A stretch of 64,000 nucleotides of DNA from Ichthyophthirius multifiliis (GCF_000220395.1 NW_004086129.1:1-64000), one strand, 5' to 3'. Numbered from the stretch's first letter, positions 35,628 to 51,055 are shown. Translations and numbers: made by a program. The notes: a model not told the origin generated them from the letters alone.

Positions 35628-38600
35628 ATGAATTCTCAGAAAAATTCTAAATAATTTGCGGTTCATGAGTTTTTCAATAACTAAAAATTAAATTCTAAAA
35701 ATCCTTTATAAGTAATAAAAAAAAATGATTAAAATTCTAAATCGATTTCTTTTCTTACAATCAAAACAGTACTTAAAAGTAAAATAATATATAAATGTAA
35801 TAAAATTTACCATTTATTTAATAAAACTAAAATTAAGTGAAATAACATATTTCTAAGATTGAAGAAAAAACTTAAAAGCAAAAAGAAATGTTAGAAACAA
35901 TGAAAAGGCTAAAATGCTTGGAATAATAAATTGTTTAAGAACATAATTTAAATAAAGAATAGGAATCAAAATTAGACAAAGAATTATATAAGCAAAAATA
36001 ATTTAGTTACGAAAAATATAAGAATTTAATTAAAAAAAAATCCGTTTTTGACTAATATATTTTAAAATTAAGAGTAAATAATATTTTTAGTTATAATTTA
36101 TTAAAAATAATATATAATATAGTATAATTATACAATAAGTATAATTTTTTTTATGGATTTATATTATTATATTAGTATTTATATTATTATATTGCTCTTT
36201 TTAAATAAATAAAAAAAATATACAAGGCATAAACATTACCTATATTAGAGAGTTCATTTGTTTAAATTATTATGACTTTGACAACTTTTTATGCACTATA
36301 TGCAGACGATATTAGAGTTATCGGATTTACTCCTTCAGATGATGAAATATTTTATTAAATAACATTTGGTTGTTTTATTTTATTTTCAGTAGAACTAATT
36401 GCAAATTGTTTAATTAGAGAAAAATATTTTCTTGGGTTTACTTTTTTTATGGATTTTATATCTTTATTATCTTTAATATTTGATGTACCATGGTTATCAT
36501 AATCTATAATTGGAATTTCGTTTGATAAAGATAATTAAGTTAATCTGTTAAAGTAAAATCAAATATAAATGTTATTAGAAAAATTATAATATAACTAAAA
36601 AAAATAGAGCAGGAAGAGTTTCTAAGGTAACAACAAGAGCAACAAAAATAGTAAGATTTATTCGCTTAGTTAGGCTTATTAAATTAGGAAAATTATATCA
36701 AAAAACTTTTGAAGTAATAAAAGATAGAATCAATGAATAATTAAATTCTAAATTAGATAGTGGTGATGAGGGTAAATAATATCTTATTTATTTAAAAATA
36801 TATTAAATTCTTAAACTTAGAAGATGAGGAAAGCTGTTAAGTTCTAAAAAAATATAAAGAAGATGAATAAATCTAAAATAATATATAAAATTTAAAATAA
36901 AATGAAAAAAACAAAACAACTAGTAACAGAATTAAATATAATAAAATAAATTATTAATAAAAAGATAATGAAAATCATGAATACATAAGTAACTATTATT
37001 TACTTTATATTTTAAAACTTATATTTTTTATTTAGAAAATGAAGATTAATCAGTTTTAATATTAAATAATAATAATTCGAAAATAAATAATTCTGTTGAA
37101 ATAAATAATAATAATGATAATAGAGACGAAAAGAATTTGAGAAAATTGCAAGAATATTATAATGATTTTAATTCTTATGAATAAACAATATTTAGCAATT
37201 ATTGTATAATAAGACTAAGGCCTACAAACAACTATAGAAAATATACGAAATAAGGCTCTTAAACTTATCGTTAATAGAATCAATTAAATCCTGGAATATA
37301 ACAAATAGCGTAAAATTATGTAAAATAACGAAAAAAAAATTAACATAAAAATATTATATATATATATATATATAATTTATAGATAAATTAGTTACGATTC
37401 ACCTTCTTAAGTATCTTCATCAAGGCATTCAAAAAATAAAAAATTATTAGAAAGCTTTGTATAAGAAAATAATTAATTAAAAATGAAAAAATAAACTTCA
37501 TAAAAAGAATTCTATTAATCTTTTAATAACCTAATTACTGAAAATATTTCAAATGAAAAATAAATAGGAATTTCAAATAAATAAGAGACATAAAAAAATT
37601 TAATGTAAAAAAATTAGAATGAGCAAGTAAAATAAGCTTTTATTTTTATATTAATCTTATATTTACTTTTATTTTTTAAAAAAGGTTGAATCAAAAATAG
37701 GGAAAATGCTTTCTGATTTAACTACAAAAAGAGTAGTTTTATTAATTTTTAGTATTGCTATTTCTGTACCATTATTTAGTGCTGAAACATACAATAGTTT
37801 AGAGTCTTCCTATACTTTTGGTTTAAATTATTTACATAATGTTATGACTAATCAAATAATTTATTAAGATAATAATACCTACTAAACTGAACTCATAAAT
37901 TTTTTCATTTCCAAATAGACTGAATAACTAGATAGATACAAACTAATTTATTTAAAAATTAATAATAATGTTTATTATTAAAGTAGTTTATATGAAACAT
38001 TAAGGGCAATAGAAAAAGATACATATAGTGTTTCATATTAAACAGGCTTTCAAAATCAAGCTATTTGTATATATTCTGTTAAGGAAGATTAAGATCTAAC
38101 TTCTATTTTATCAATTGCAAGGACTACTTACTTAATTATTATATTAGCTTGTGCGTCTATATATTTTACAAAAGTCATTAAATTTATAAATATAGTCAGC
38201 ATTTTTTTTTATAAAGGACTCTAATGAAATGGTTGTTGATCCTATTGAAAGAATGTTAGAAAAAATAAAAATGATAAGTAGATGTCCTTTAGAAGCTGCG
38301 AGAATATCATAAGATCAAGAAATAGCAGAAGAAGAGTTAATAAAAACATTAAATTAAAAATAATTAAATGAACTTTAAATTTAAAAAAAATACGAAACTT
38401 CTATTCTAGAAAGTACTATAATTAAAATCGGAGCTTTATTAGCTTTAGGATTTGGAGAAGCCGGTTCTTAAATTATTGGAAAAAATATGAATGGAGGTAA
38501 AAAAAATTATATGCAAACATTTAAATTTATTTATTTTTTAAAAAAAAGACGGTAAAGTAAATCCAATGATCCCTGGAAGAAAAATATTCGCGATATTTGG

Positions 38601-39812
38601 ATTTGTTTCAATTCGTAATTTTGCTGATGTTACAGAAGTTTTGGAAGAAAGAGTGATGATATTTGCAAATGAAATTGCTGAAATTGTACATTATGTCTGT
38701 GATTGTTTTCATGGAGTTGCTAATAAAAATTTAGGTGATTGCTTTTTGATGGTTTGGAAATTTAAAGATGAAGATGAATTAATTAATTTAAATGAAAAAG
38801 AAGAAGTTGAAGTTAAAAAATTAACCAATTGTTAAAATTTTACTGATTTAGCTCTCTTAGGTTTTCTTAAAACATTAGCTTGTTCATACAAATTATCACA
38901 AACATAAAAATTTGTAAATTTTTTTACATATAAAAAAAATTGAAAATAATATTAGTAAAGTCATATAGAATAAATAAGGAAAACAAACTAACAATTTAAA
39001 CTAAAATTAGGATTCGGTTTACATATAGGATGGGGAATTGAAGTAAGTAAAAATATATTCCAAATAGATAAAAATAAAAAATAAAAATAAAAAAGGGGTC
39101 AATAGGTTCTTAATTTAAAATAGATGCAAGTTATTTAAGTCCGAACGTAAATTTAGCAAGTAGATTAGAAAATGCAACAAAATAATACGGAATTCAATTA
39201 TTAATGAGTGGTGGATTATATAGAATGCTATCTTAAAAAACGTAAAGTTATATAAGATAAGTAGATAGAGTGACTGTAAAAGGATCATATTAGCCTATGG
39301 ATTTATATACTTGTGATATGGACTAATAATCTTTAAATATAAAAATTTTTCCACTGAAAAATTAAGTTGAGTAGAAAGGATAAAATAAAAAAATTTTAAG
39401 ATTTATTTAAAGAAAGAAAAAAGATGAAAGATATGAGAAAATTATATAAAATAAATTAATGGTAAATAAACTTTTTGAAGTTGATAATGATTTATATCTA
39501 ATGAGATAAAACTATACTGAAGAATTTTTCAATATTTTTCATCAAGGTATTAATGAATACCTTGAAGGAAATTGGCAGTAAGCACATATTAAGCTTATAC
39601 AGGCTTAAGTATTATTTTTTTATTTTATAATATTTAATTTAATAAAAATGAATTATAAGGCTGTTTTATTGTTTACAATTGAAAATAATTAATATTATAA
39701 AGGAAAATTAACAGAAGATGGACCTTGCTAAACTATTATTAAATATATGAGCAAATTTGATTATTAAGCTCCTAAAGATTGGAAAGGATATAGAGAATTG
39801 ATAGAAAAATGA
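35628..39812 (+). CDS. adenylyl/guanylyl cyclase with voltage-sensor-like N-terminus
   Basis: Protist class III cyclase with an ion-channel-like front end. ATG 35628; 12 introns (42-153 nt, the longest 36074-36226); TGA 39810; exons sum to exactly 1,150 codons (1,149 aa). Order: low-complexity/coiled-coil N-terminus; helices resembling S1-S3 (MTLTTFYALYADD, FFMDFISLLSLIFDVPWL); an Arg/Lys-rich S4-like helix (KIVRFIRLVRLIKLGKLYQ); Asn/Gln-rich linker; MSD-type motif before another helix (MLSDLTTKRVVLLIFSIAI); extracellular loop; helix; then the catalytic domain from about 38560. There, FGFVSIRNF occupies the strand that normally holds the first metal Asp; the second is present (NKNLGDCFLMVWKF), as are KIDASYLSPNVNLASRLE with the catalytic Asn and Arg. 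So the first metal ligand appears replaced by Ser. Adjacent PDE suggests a local cyclic-nucleotide module (inference). Confidence 0.92.
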
Positions 39813-40026
39813 CTATTTTTATATATAAAATATAAAAATAAATTTATATATACATGTATATATAAAATTATATATTTTAATTTTTAAATAAAATTGATAA
39901 TATTGATTATAAAATATTTATATTATATAAAGTATTTTTATATAATATAAATTTATTATTTTTATATTTTTATTTAACATGAATAAAAATATTTTATTTA
40001 ATTATTTATTTAAATTAATAATTATT

Positions 40027-40718
40027 ATGAATTATCAATTTAATAGTGATGAGGATGACTAAATCCAAAATATTATTTAAAAAAACTCTCTTACTAATAC
40101 AAATTAGCAAAATTATCAACGAACCAAAACTGAGATTTCAGAAATGTTATTAGCATAATATAAGCCTTAATAATTTTGTACACGATCAATTCCAATTGAA
40201 AACATTCATACAAAAAAATTATTATTTATTTAAATGTAAATATACCTGCTATATCAGAAGACGAAAACCTTTTATAAATAAGCGAAGGGCTAGAAAATAT
40301 GCTTGTTAAGGATATTATAAAATACTCTATTTAGCAATTTAATCAAATTTTAAATGCATAAAATTCTAATTGGAGAATAAACCCAAACTATAGTTTATGG
40401 GAATTTTTCGTTGCGAAGAAAAAAACAGGAAAACCTAAAGAAGATATGCCTGCAATTGATTTAGAAGCGTATTTATTTGATTTAGCTATGAACGATATTT
40501 TTTGTTTAGATTCTATCAATTAAGAAAAGCTTTTGGATGTTAACTCTTAAAAATGGCTTTCTTATTAGGACAATTCTGATTTTTAATTTAGTTAAGATAT
40601 TAATTTTAAAAAAGGTATTAGTAAAACTAATTCAATGAATCTATATTAGGGAGGGTTAAAAAAATAATAAACTTAATAAAAGTATTCTTAAAATAATTTT
40701 TGCAAATTTTGTTATTGA
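40027..40718 (+). CDS. small acidic protein of unknown function
   Basis: ATG 40027 (MNYQFNSDEDDQIQ...) to TGA 40716. The body is well-formed: SEDENLLQISEGLENML, NWRINPNYSLWEFFVAKKK, PAIDLEAYLFDLAMNDIF. It ends in NNFCKFCY. The frame changes between about 40178 and 40258. Either an intron with a GTACAC donor and CAG acceptor (about 80 nt, correct phase) lies there, or one A is missing from the A7 run at 40212. No signal peptide or membrane helix. No family recognised. Probably soluble. Confidence 0.6.
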
Positions 40719-42383
40719 TTAAAAATAAAAAAAAATCTAAATTTGAATAAGTAAAATGTAATTTTGTTTGTAAAATGATAAGGTTTATATATAAATAATT
40801 TTTTAATTTATCGTTCTATAAAATAAAATATAAGTTATTAAAATGTTTTTATAATGACGTAGAACAATATCTTTTTTTAAATAATATATTAAATATTTTA
40901 TTAAAAAATATATTAAAAATTAATGCATCTACCATTATATAAGTTTTCTATATATTTTTTATTGTAAACATAGAAAGTGAAAATTAAATAATTTAATTTA
41001 ATATATATTATTTTTATAATCTTAATAATAAGTGATCATATAATTATTAGTTTATATTACTAATAATCAAAAAATATATAAACTTAATTTTAATTTTTAC
41101 AAATATTTTTTGATTTTTTTAACAATTTTTAAAAAAATACATATTTTTATTTAATTTAATTTTAATAAATTTAATATTGTCAAATATATTTTTAGATATT
41201 TACTATAATTTAATTTGAAATATATATTAAAATAAATTAATTTATAATATAAAAGAAGAATTTATATAATATATATTCTATTAATATTTTAATTAAATTA
41301 TAAGTATATATTCATTTTATTTTTCATATTTATCTTTTTAATGATTTATAGAATTCAAAAACATATATTTATATTTAATAAAATAAAAAATATTTATTAT
41401 ATATTAATATTATTTTTTATATATTAAATTATTAGTACTAACTTTTAATTTAATTTATTTATATTTTTTTCTTTTTAAATTTAGTTATTCTTAATTGAAT
41501 GATTTTTAAAAATAATATTAAAAAAATTAAAAACAAAGAATTGTATTTTCTTTAGTTAGTAAAAAAAATATAAATAAGAACATGTTTATAATTTTTAGAT
41601 AATAATTTCAAATCCAATTTACATTTTATTTAGATAGAAAAAATAAGGTTAATGGAAAAATTATAAGTAAAATAAATAAATTTAATTTTATAAAGTTTAA
41701 TTTATAGATTTATATTATTTATTAAACTAATTAATTTTTTAAAAATTATTATTTTTAATCGGTTTTTAATCCTATTATATTAAAAAAGGTTAAATCATTA
41801 TTAATATAAATGTAATTTTGAATATATTTACTAATAAATACTTACATAATTTTAATTTAATACCAAATAATCTATTATTAATATATTATCGAACATTTAT
41901 TTTCGGAGTAGTGTTTTACTTAAAATTAGATACTTCATATATCTATAAAATATCTTTTGTTAATTATAAAGACTTTTCTTGATTTTCATATTGTTATTAT
42001 TTGCATTTTCAGAATATATACCAACTATTAGTTTAGCTACAATCTATCCTTACCTTTTTAATGAAAAAACATTAAAAAATAATTTATTATAATCGTCTAT
42101 ATCGTATATTTTTACCGTCAATCTTTTGTTGAATTTGCATTTAAAAGTAATTGAAAAACGGAATTAATATTTTTTCAACATTTTACAATATTAAAATTTA
42201 ATTAAGAAATTAGATAAAATAATATCAACACAAAGATTATTAATTATAATATTGATAATAATATATATTAGTTTTTAAAATTTAAAAATAAATAAATAAA
42301 TATTTATTTATTAATTATATAAATAAGGTAAAACTTTATTCTAAAAAATTAAAATTATTAAAATAAACATAATAAAAATTAAA
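40719..42383. other. gene-poor region with one orphan plus-strand frame
   Basis: 1.7 kb of A/T-rich sequence between the small acidic protein and the convergent SFT2 gene. The first 1.1 kb shows nothing recognisable. From about 41900 a membrane-protein-like plus-strand reading frame appears and is listed separately. Confidence 0.5.
41900..42290 (+). CDS. orphan membrane-protein-like exon
   Basis: Plus-strand frame reading LFLIFILLLFAFSEYIPTIS, then LATIYPYLFNEKTLKNN and SYIFTVNLLLNLHLKVIEK. It has higher codon diversity than the surrounding A/T background and a hydrophobic helix. No start codon, clear splice sites or family were found; it would continue to a TGA near 42409, overlapping the 3' end of the opposite-strand SFT2 gene. 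It is a possible exon of an unresolved gene or a remnant. Confidence 0.3.
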
Positions 42384-43055
42384 TCATAAAGGCAAATATT
42401 ATTTTTATGAACTTCTAAAGCATAAATTTAATAGACCTTTAAAAGTATTCGATATTTATTTAAGAATAAACTTCATACCTGTTACACCTCCTGGAAAATG
42501 ACAAGCTATAAAAAAGGTAAGGCTTAAAATTTAAAGGCCTGAAAAAGCGAGTACAAAAATATAGCTTTTTTTAAGAAAGCAAAAATAAAGGGTTCCGAAA
42601 ACTGAAAAAACATAACTTAGACTATATTAAATTCTATTTTTACAAAAAACACTATCATAAAATTATTTAAATCCTTTTATTGATGCAATACTTAAAATTA
42701 AACATATACTACCTAGAGTAAATAAACTTGCAAATTTAGAAGGAACTAATATCACAATAGGAAGAAAAGCAAAAGACATTGTCATCATGCATACTCCAAT
42801 AATAAACAAAATTGTAAATTATTTCCAGTTTTACGCTGCTTCTTATATTTCTTATAATTTATTTGAAAAAATATTATTCTGTAAATTATCTTTTATTTTC
42901 ACAAATGTATTTTATAAAAGTCCTTAATTATCATCTTTATCGTTTATTTCAGCATTTCTTAATGCTCCGTAAGCCAAATAGCTTATCATTTTATCAGTTG
43001 TGCTTTACTTTTAATTTCCTTTTTCAAATTTCTAAGATTTTTTATAAAAATACAT
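42384..43055 (-). CDS. SFT2: SFT2-family vesicle transport protein
   Basis: Tetra-spanning Golgi/endosome membrane protein; yeast Sft2 acts with t-SNAREs in retrograde fusion to the Golgi. Single exon, ATG 43055 to TGA 42384, 223 aa, close to the family's usual size. Conserved features: FAFLPIVILVPSKFASLFTL followed by GSICLILSIASIKG, then SLSYVFSVFGTLLFL, a further helix pair, and the C-terminal CHFPGGVTGMKF typical of SFT2. The N-terminal about 75 residues are a cytoplasmic, polar segment. No introns, which is unusual beside its neighbours but not remarkable for a small gene. Strongly supported by helix pattern and the P-S-K-F / F-P-G-G signatures. Confidence 0.92.
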
Positions 43056-43399
43056 TTTATTTACTTTAATATTTTATTATTTTATTATTATAACACAATA
43101 AAATTTATTTTTCTTTAAGTTTTATATATATATTGAAATATTTTTTAAAAAAGATAAATTTTAAAGAAAAAGATATTTTAAAACGTAGTTAAATTATAAA
43201 GTTATTTTTTAGCATTATCGATATTTTAATTTAATATATGCTTTTTAGATCAATATTTAAAAAATAAACTGCAAACAATAATTTAAATATTAAAAAAGAT
43301 AAATAAAAAGAAATATTAGTATAATTTATGAATTTTTTTTATTCAATTTTATATTTACTTTTATTATTTTTTATATTTATAATATTAAATATGAATTTT
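43056..43399. other. short intergenic
   Basis: 344 bases between the SFT2 start and the m-AAA protease stop, both minus strand. A/T-rich, nothing recognised beyond the presumed SFT2 promoter. Confidence 0.7.
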
Positions 43400-46265
<2,866 letters not shown>

Positions 46266-46512
46266 TTTTTAATATTTTAATATTAGATTCTTTATTTTTC
46301 TAATTAATAATAAAAATCAAATATATAAAGAAAAATATTATTTGTATAAAAAATACAAATAAAACAATTATGTTATAATTAAAAAAATATTAATATATTT
46401 AATAATTAGCTAAATGAAATTTCTAGAAAACAAAATAAAGAATTAAAAATGAGAAATATAAAATAAAATATGTAAAATAAATAAAAAATATATAAATACA
46501 AAAAATTAACAT

Positions 46513-47831
46513 TCAATAAATATTATCTATAATATAATCTATAATTTAGGGAGTAAATTTTTTAAAATTCTCGTAATTCTCTAATTAAAAAATATTTCTA
46601 ATAATTAACTTTGCTAAATATGTAGGTAGTTTTTCAATTTATTTAACAGTTAAATTAGAATTACATTATCCAATAATTTAGATTAAAATATCTTTATAAA
46701 ACTTAATGCAAATATTTTCATCCATTTTAAAATTACTTATTAATCCATAAACTTTCATATTATTTTCTTTATTATAATAAATATTCTTAAAAATAAAATC
46801 AACAGATTCATTCGGCAATAAAATATTCAAAAAATCAATATTTTCAATTATATCTTCTTCTTCCTTTCTTATTTTTGCAACACTTAAAAACTCTGATTTC
46901 GAATATTTTTAATATACAGCTTTCAAATGCTTTTTATTTTAAATTTTATTAAAAACTCCTTATATTTTTTCACACATTTCTTAGACCAAAACTTCTTCGT
47001 ATTCGAAAATCTACCAATTAAATCCATTTTTAGTATTTAAGTTAGATTAAAAAAATTAATTCTAAAAATATATACAACAGGCACAAATAAAGCTTGGGTT
47101 TTTCAATAAAAAAGTATATTCACATAAACATATTTCAAGTAAATATTTCAAGAAATAATATTTTTTTAAATCCAAATTTTCTTCCCCATCTTCATACATA
47201 AAAAAATACCAATCCAATATTCTTGATGAACTAACATTTAAAATATTAAATTCTAATTTTAATAAAATTCTGCCTTCCATTTGTAATATTTATTACTTAG
47301 TATATGCATTATCACAAATATATATTAAATCATTTAAAGAAGGCACATTATAAACTTCTTCATATTTACAAGCTATAAAAAGTGCAGATATTCCTAATAA
47401 TTATAAATTTTTACTTGAAATTGGTACTTTTTCTAGATATCTGTCAATTAAATTTACAGTTATAAATAATGTTTCCCCCTTTAGTTAAAATTTTTAATGA
47501 ACTTCAACTATCCATTCTAATAGTATTTCTCTCATTTTTTAATTTATTTATGTTTATGTTTATTGTAGATAGTATTATTTACAAATAAATTTTCTCTATA
47601 TTTATTAAAAATATTTTTAATTTATAAAGTATATATATAATTTTTACTTCTTAAACTTTTAGTGTTTCTAAAATTTCTTTTTTGTATATTTTTATTTAAC
47701 TTTCAATAGTTTTTGGTTTTATTGATGATTTGAAGTTTATGCTATGGCTTACTTTTAATTTATTTATATTTTGAAGTACATTGGTTTGCTTTAATTCTTA
47801 TTTTGCATATATTTATTCTTTAATATTATTA

Positions 47832-47864
<33 letters not shown>

Positions 47865-47941
47865 GTTATTATTATTATTATTTATTATAATTTTATTATT
47901 ATTATTCCCAAATTCATAGCTTTAAGTAACTTTATTTCCAT
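46513..47941 (-). CDS. A/B-type cyclin
   Basis: Cell-cycle kinase regulatory subunit. Two exons split by a 52-nt intron (47596-47647); from ATG 47941 to TGA 46513 the exons give exactly 459 codons (458 aa). The cyclin box is plain: [20 protein letters not shown], then [33 protein letters not shown] and the second fold [19 protein letters not shown]. The MRxxLxxW and K-E-E residues used in CDK binding are present. The C-terminal half continues as an all-helical second cyclin fold. The N-terminal about 70 residues include a tract read as Ile (ATA) codons from the ATT repeat at 47826-47890. Upstream another frame reads this repeat as poly-Asn, so the true N-terminus is uncertain. No destruction box was recognised. 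Confidence 0.85.
47826..47890. repeat. ATT trinucleotide repeat, interrupted
   Basis: Tandem ATT with a few interruptions (GTT, TTATAA), at the N-terminus of the cyclin gene. Read on the minus strand it is AAT, ATA or TAA codons depending on frame. Confidence 0.85.
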
Positions 47942-48735
47942 TTGCAATATTTTTTTTTAGTTGATTTTATTTCAAAAAATTAGCTTTATTTATATTTGAT
48001 TTTAAGGCTTAGTTTAATTGAGGTTTTTTATGTCTTGTACAGGGGTCTTTTTATATTAGATTTATTACTTCTTTCTTTTATTTTTGTTATTTAATTTTTA
48101 TTTTTTTAATAATATTACATTTTATATTTTCATTATTCTTGTTTATTTTTAAATGATTTTTAAGTGTTTTTAAATTTAATATTTTTTTTATTTTATATAA
48201 GAATTTAAATTCAAATTATAAATATATATTAAATTTTAATAAAATATAATATTTAATGAAATTTTTTAATTTTATTGCTTATTAATAATAGATTTAATAA
48301 GTATTTTACTTTATTAATATATTATATTATTATTTAAATTAATATTATAAAAATTAATTATAAAAAATTTTAAATTTAAAAATTAAATCATATAAAATAA
48401 TTAATTTATTCATTATAATAATTAAATAAAATAATTATATTTTTTTTTATTTTATATAATTATTTTTATTTGTAATATATTTAAAATTTTCATTTTTTTA
48501 TTATTATATTTCTAAATAATATAATTAAATAAAAATTTATTTTCAAAAAAAATTATTTAAATTATGAATTTTAAATATTTATCTTAAATATATTATATTT
48601 TTTTGTTTATATAATTATTTATATATTAACAAAATTCTTTAAATATCTATTTTAATATAAATATCAATAAAAAACCTATCAAGTAAATAATATTGTAAAT
48701 ATTAAAAGAATAAATAAATTATAAAAATTAATCAA
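47942..48735. other. upstream of cyclin; partly coding-like then A/T-rich
   Basis: Between 47942 and about 48150 the minus strand has a gene-like frame (KDPCTRHKKPQLNQALKSN and on to SYEFGNNNN) that runs into the ATT repeat in the Asn frame, not the frame used by the cyclin box. It may be the real cyclin N-terminus separated by an indel or an unseen intron. From about 48200 to 48735 the sequence is plain A/T-rich and contains both divergent promoters. Confidence 0.45.
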
Positions 48736-50455
48736 ATGATTTTTTACCATTTAAATCAATTAGATTAAAATTTTCCAACTTCTAGTTAACAATAAAACAT
48801 AAATCTAAACCAAAATAATATAAATTAAAATTAGAACCGAAAATAAACTAAAATATAATATTTATAATTAGAAAACGAGCAATTAAAGTAAGAATTACAA
48901 GAATAGTTAAAAATTATAAATTTAAACAAAGAAGCTTTAAAGATATTAATGAAGGATTAAAAGAATTAATAATTAGATTCAAAAAGAAGAGGCTCAAATT
49001 TAGTTTTTTAAACTTTATATGAAGAAAATTTAAATTTAATTTAAAATATTTAAAAATTAACAACTGAAAGAAATGAAGCACAAAGCAAGGCATTTATATA
49101 TGAGTAAATATCAGAGGCTTCATAAAAATAAGAAAAATAAATCTAATCTGAATTTGAAGACTAAATCATGTAATTATAGTACAAAATTAAAGAATATGAA
49201 AATATGTTTGATGATTTGTAAAAAGAATCATATTTATATAATGAAAATTCAATTCTTTGTAAAAATGTAAAAAAAAAAATGAGAATTTAATTTTTTATTA
49301 TTTTAATATTAATTTTTTTTTTAAAAATAAATAAAAAAATAGATTATTTCTTTAAATGAACAAACAAAAATTATGCATGATGAAATCAATTACTTGAATA
49401 TAATAATATCTTAAAAAAATAGTAAAATTGATTTTTTGGAAAAAAATTAAAAAAATTTACTCAAAATAAATATGGTATCAAAAATAATATTTATAAATAT
49501 TTTTTTATATAAATAAGGCAATAAGTAATGAATTAATTAAATTTAATGGAAAAACAAAAGAAAATCTAAATTCAAGCTTAGTATTTTAATGTAAAAATTT
49601 AAAAGTGTTAACAAAAAAAAATTACAATAAAAATAAAATTAAAAAAACTGTTAAATCTATAAATAAATTTTTATATAAGATCATAGAAATATGAATTAAT
49701 CGTTTTAATAAAATAGTTATTGTTTAATTGACGATGATTATTCTATCGAAGAATTACCTGAAAAAGCTAAAAAAAATCAATAAATAATTATCTAAGAAAT
49801 AAACTAATAATAATTAGAAAATTAAAAAAAATTGAATGTAAATATACCTAAATTAGATTTGACTAAAGCTAAATAAATAATGGAAAACAATGTAAATAAA
49901 AATAATGTTTAATAATTATAAAAATAATAAAGAAACTTTGAAGATAAAAATAGTTTAATTGAAAAAGTAAACAAACTAGAATAAGAAATTAATAATCTGA
50001 GAAAAAATCTATCCATATAAATCCTTATAAATAAAACTTTAGAAACTGAAAATAATAATATAAAAAAATTAAATGAAGAGCTTTAATTTAGAAACGAATC
50101 TTTAATTAGTTCTTATCAATGTTATTAAGAAAAATTACATAAGATAAATAACTTTAATTAAAATATATTTAGTAATAATGAAAATTTAATTTGTTCTGAC
50201 ACCTATAGAAATTCCAAAAAAATTGGCGATGAGATATTAAATATATAAACTTTTTCAAAATAATAAGCATAGGAATATCTTATTTAATTAGCTAAAAATC
50301 TATATTTTTAAATATAAGATAATAAAAAATATAAATAAGATAAAAATGTTGAAGATAAAAGTGATGAGTAAATCGAAATTGAAAAGGTAAATTAATATTT
50401 AGTAGTCAAGAAAAGGATTTGTAAAAAATTAAATTAGAGTTTAAATTATATATGA
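48736..50455 (+). CDS. coiled-coil protein, unidentified
   Basis: ATG 48736 (MIFYHLNQLDQNFPTSS...) and a long Gln/Asn/Glu/Lys-rich protein with heptad-like stretches, for example YLQLENEQLKQELQEQLK and IEKVNKLEQEINNLRKNL. It is probably a structural cytoskeletal or basal-body type protein; no globular domain is visible. Introns: one ending near 49342 (donor after CKN at about 49268) and one ending near 49519 are supported by frame. Another near 49650-49700 is needed but not placed exactly. TGA 50453. The product is only described, not identified. Confidence 0.6.
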
Positions 50456-51055
50456 ATAATCTGTATTAAGTTGCTAAGATTTATCATATAATAATTATAT
50501 TTATAAATTATATTAATTAAATTTTAGAAAATAATAGATTAAAAAATATTTATTTTTAAATAATTAAAATATCTCAATAAAATTATTTTTCAATATTTTT
50601 ATTTAAAAGTATTGATATTAGTAATAAATAATTATTTTATTTTCGAAATAATATTTTTATATATATTTTTTTTTTTAAATTATTATTTATAATTTTAATT
50701 TTATTAATTAAGTTTTCATATAAAAATCAAATTTAAATATACATATATTTTAAAAAACTCAAAAAATTTTAATATTTTTAATATATTTTATTTTATTATA
50801 ATTTTATCATAAAAAATTCAAGTGTATAATTTAATTAATAATGTAAAAATTATTTATTTTATATATCTAATACAATTTTAATCATATATTAAAAACTAAA
50901 AATATATATAGAAATATATTTTTCTATTAATAATTATGTAATAGAATTATAAATACTCATTAAAATTACATTTCATAATGTATAAATATATTATAAAATT
51001 TTTCTATAAATCAAATAATATATATAATTATTTTATAATATTAAAACAAAGAAAG
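50456..51055. other. intergenic, A/T-rich
   Basis: 600 bases between two plus-strand genes. Nearly pure A/T; nothing recognised. Confidence 0.7.

Noticed and set aside
38566-38835. 89-aa plus-strand frame as a separate small gene
   Set aside because: It is one exon piece of the cyclase catalytic domain, cut off only because TAA was taken as a stop; it is included in that gene.
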